In this document: one piece after another, positions 5,263-5,439 of the stretch
Position numbering within the stretch: position 1 is the stretch's first letter
Layout of the letters: each line of letters opens with the position of its first letter
NCBI GenBank assembly: GCA_003646525.1
Contig: QMKU01000117.1
Location: 1 to 5,439, forward strand
Direction of reading: 5' to 3'
DNA from: Campylobacterota bacterium
GTDB taxonomy: Bacteria; Campylobacterota; Campylobacteria; Campylobacterales; Sulfurovaceae
Length of the DNA: 5,439 nt
Notes under the pieces: model-generated
Databases searched by the model: none
What the model was told of the DNA's origin: nothing
What the model saw: the letters and a program-made list of their open reading frames with translations, nothing else
Translations under genes and position numbers: made by a program

Positions 5263-5360
5263 AAATTACACTGAAAAAAGATTTGCCTTATCAAACTTTA
5301 TTGGCTTCCGTTACCCACTAAGGAAACTCCCAAAAACAATTCTACCCACCTAACTTGTCC

Positions 5361-5439
5361 TTTTGCTCCTAGTCACATTCTCTCAATCGTCGCATAGAAT
5401 AGCTATGCTCCTCTTGAGAGAATGTGACTAGAAACAAAA
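5361..5439. repeat. Long palindrome reaching the window edge
   Basis: CTAGTCACATTCTCTCAA (5369-5386) pairs perfectly over 18 bp with TTGAGAGAATGTGACTAG (5414-5431). The match continues outward to 5361 and 5439, making 24 of 26 paired positions, so the element may go on past the window. Inside, GCATAG (5392-5397) and CTATGC (5403-5408) form a second stem around AATAG, separated from the first by a 5-by-5 internal loop. TTTT lies before the stem and AAAA after it, the reverse of a bidirectional terminator. It resembles a REP-like or MITE-like dispersed palindrome; copy number cannot be judged here. Confidence 0.75.

Noticed and set aside
5361..5439. Intrinsic bidirectional terminator after the toxin gene
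   Set aside because: A bidirectional terminator needs A before and T after the stem; here TTTT precedes and AAAA follows, and the arms extend into those runs.

Overview
The window reads as chromosomal DNA of a moderately AT-rich Gram-negative bacterium. I infer Campylobacterota, near Sulfurovum or Sulfurimonas. The reasons are strong extended -10 boxes (TGnTATAAT) without clear -35 boxes, AAGGA-like ribosome binding sites, and the overall look of ProA and the small accessory proteins. This is judgement from the sequence alone, not from a database search.

Left part (1-1838, minus strand): a two-gene transcription unit. proA encodes gamma-glutamyl phosphate reductase of proline synthesis. It is followed almost without a gap by a compact OppF/DppF-like ABC ATPase whose permease partners are not in the window. 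An extended -10 promoter lies about 45 bases upstream of proA.

Intergenic region 1839-2333: it carries a perfect 13-bp inverted repeat with a 3-base loop, a possible plus-strand promoter, and a set of competing hairpins ending in a run of six T. Together these could be a small RNA, or just repeat debris. From about 2061 to 2270 I see nothing beyond a weak 5-bp hairpin (2234-2246).

Centre (2334-3809, plus strand): a secreted protein with a signal peptide, a two-repeat DUF4214-like segment and a GH114/TM1410-type glycoside hydrolase barrel. It is probably an exported polysaccharide-processing enzyme. The region 3810-3930 that follows holds an imperfect 13-bp inverted repeat and separates it from a convergent gene.

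Right part (3931-5262): a small membrane-anchored protein with a nuclease-like PD-(D/E)XK pattern (minus strand) is divergent from a toxin-antitoxin pair (plus strand). The antitoxin joins a Phd/YefM-like N-terminus to a UPF0175-like C-terminus. The toxin is a DUF3368-type PIN-domain protein. Its GTG start overlaps the antitoxin stop codon by one base. The two divergent promoters share an identical 13-base sequence in opposite orientation, and the proA promoter matches it at 12 of 13 positions.

The window ends in a long palindrome (5361-5439), 24 of 26 positions paired, which runs into the window edge and may continue. Bases 5263-5360 hold nothing I recognise. The window combines a housekeeping operon with a small accessory patch (glycosidase, nuclease-like protein, toxin-antitoxin pair, palindromic repeats). 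I see no tRNA, rRNA, CRISPR array or transposase gene.
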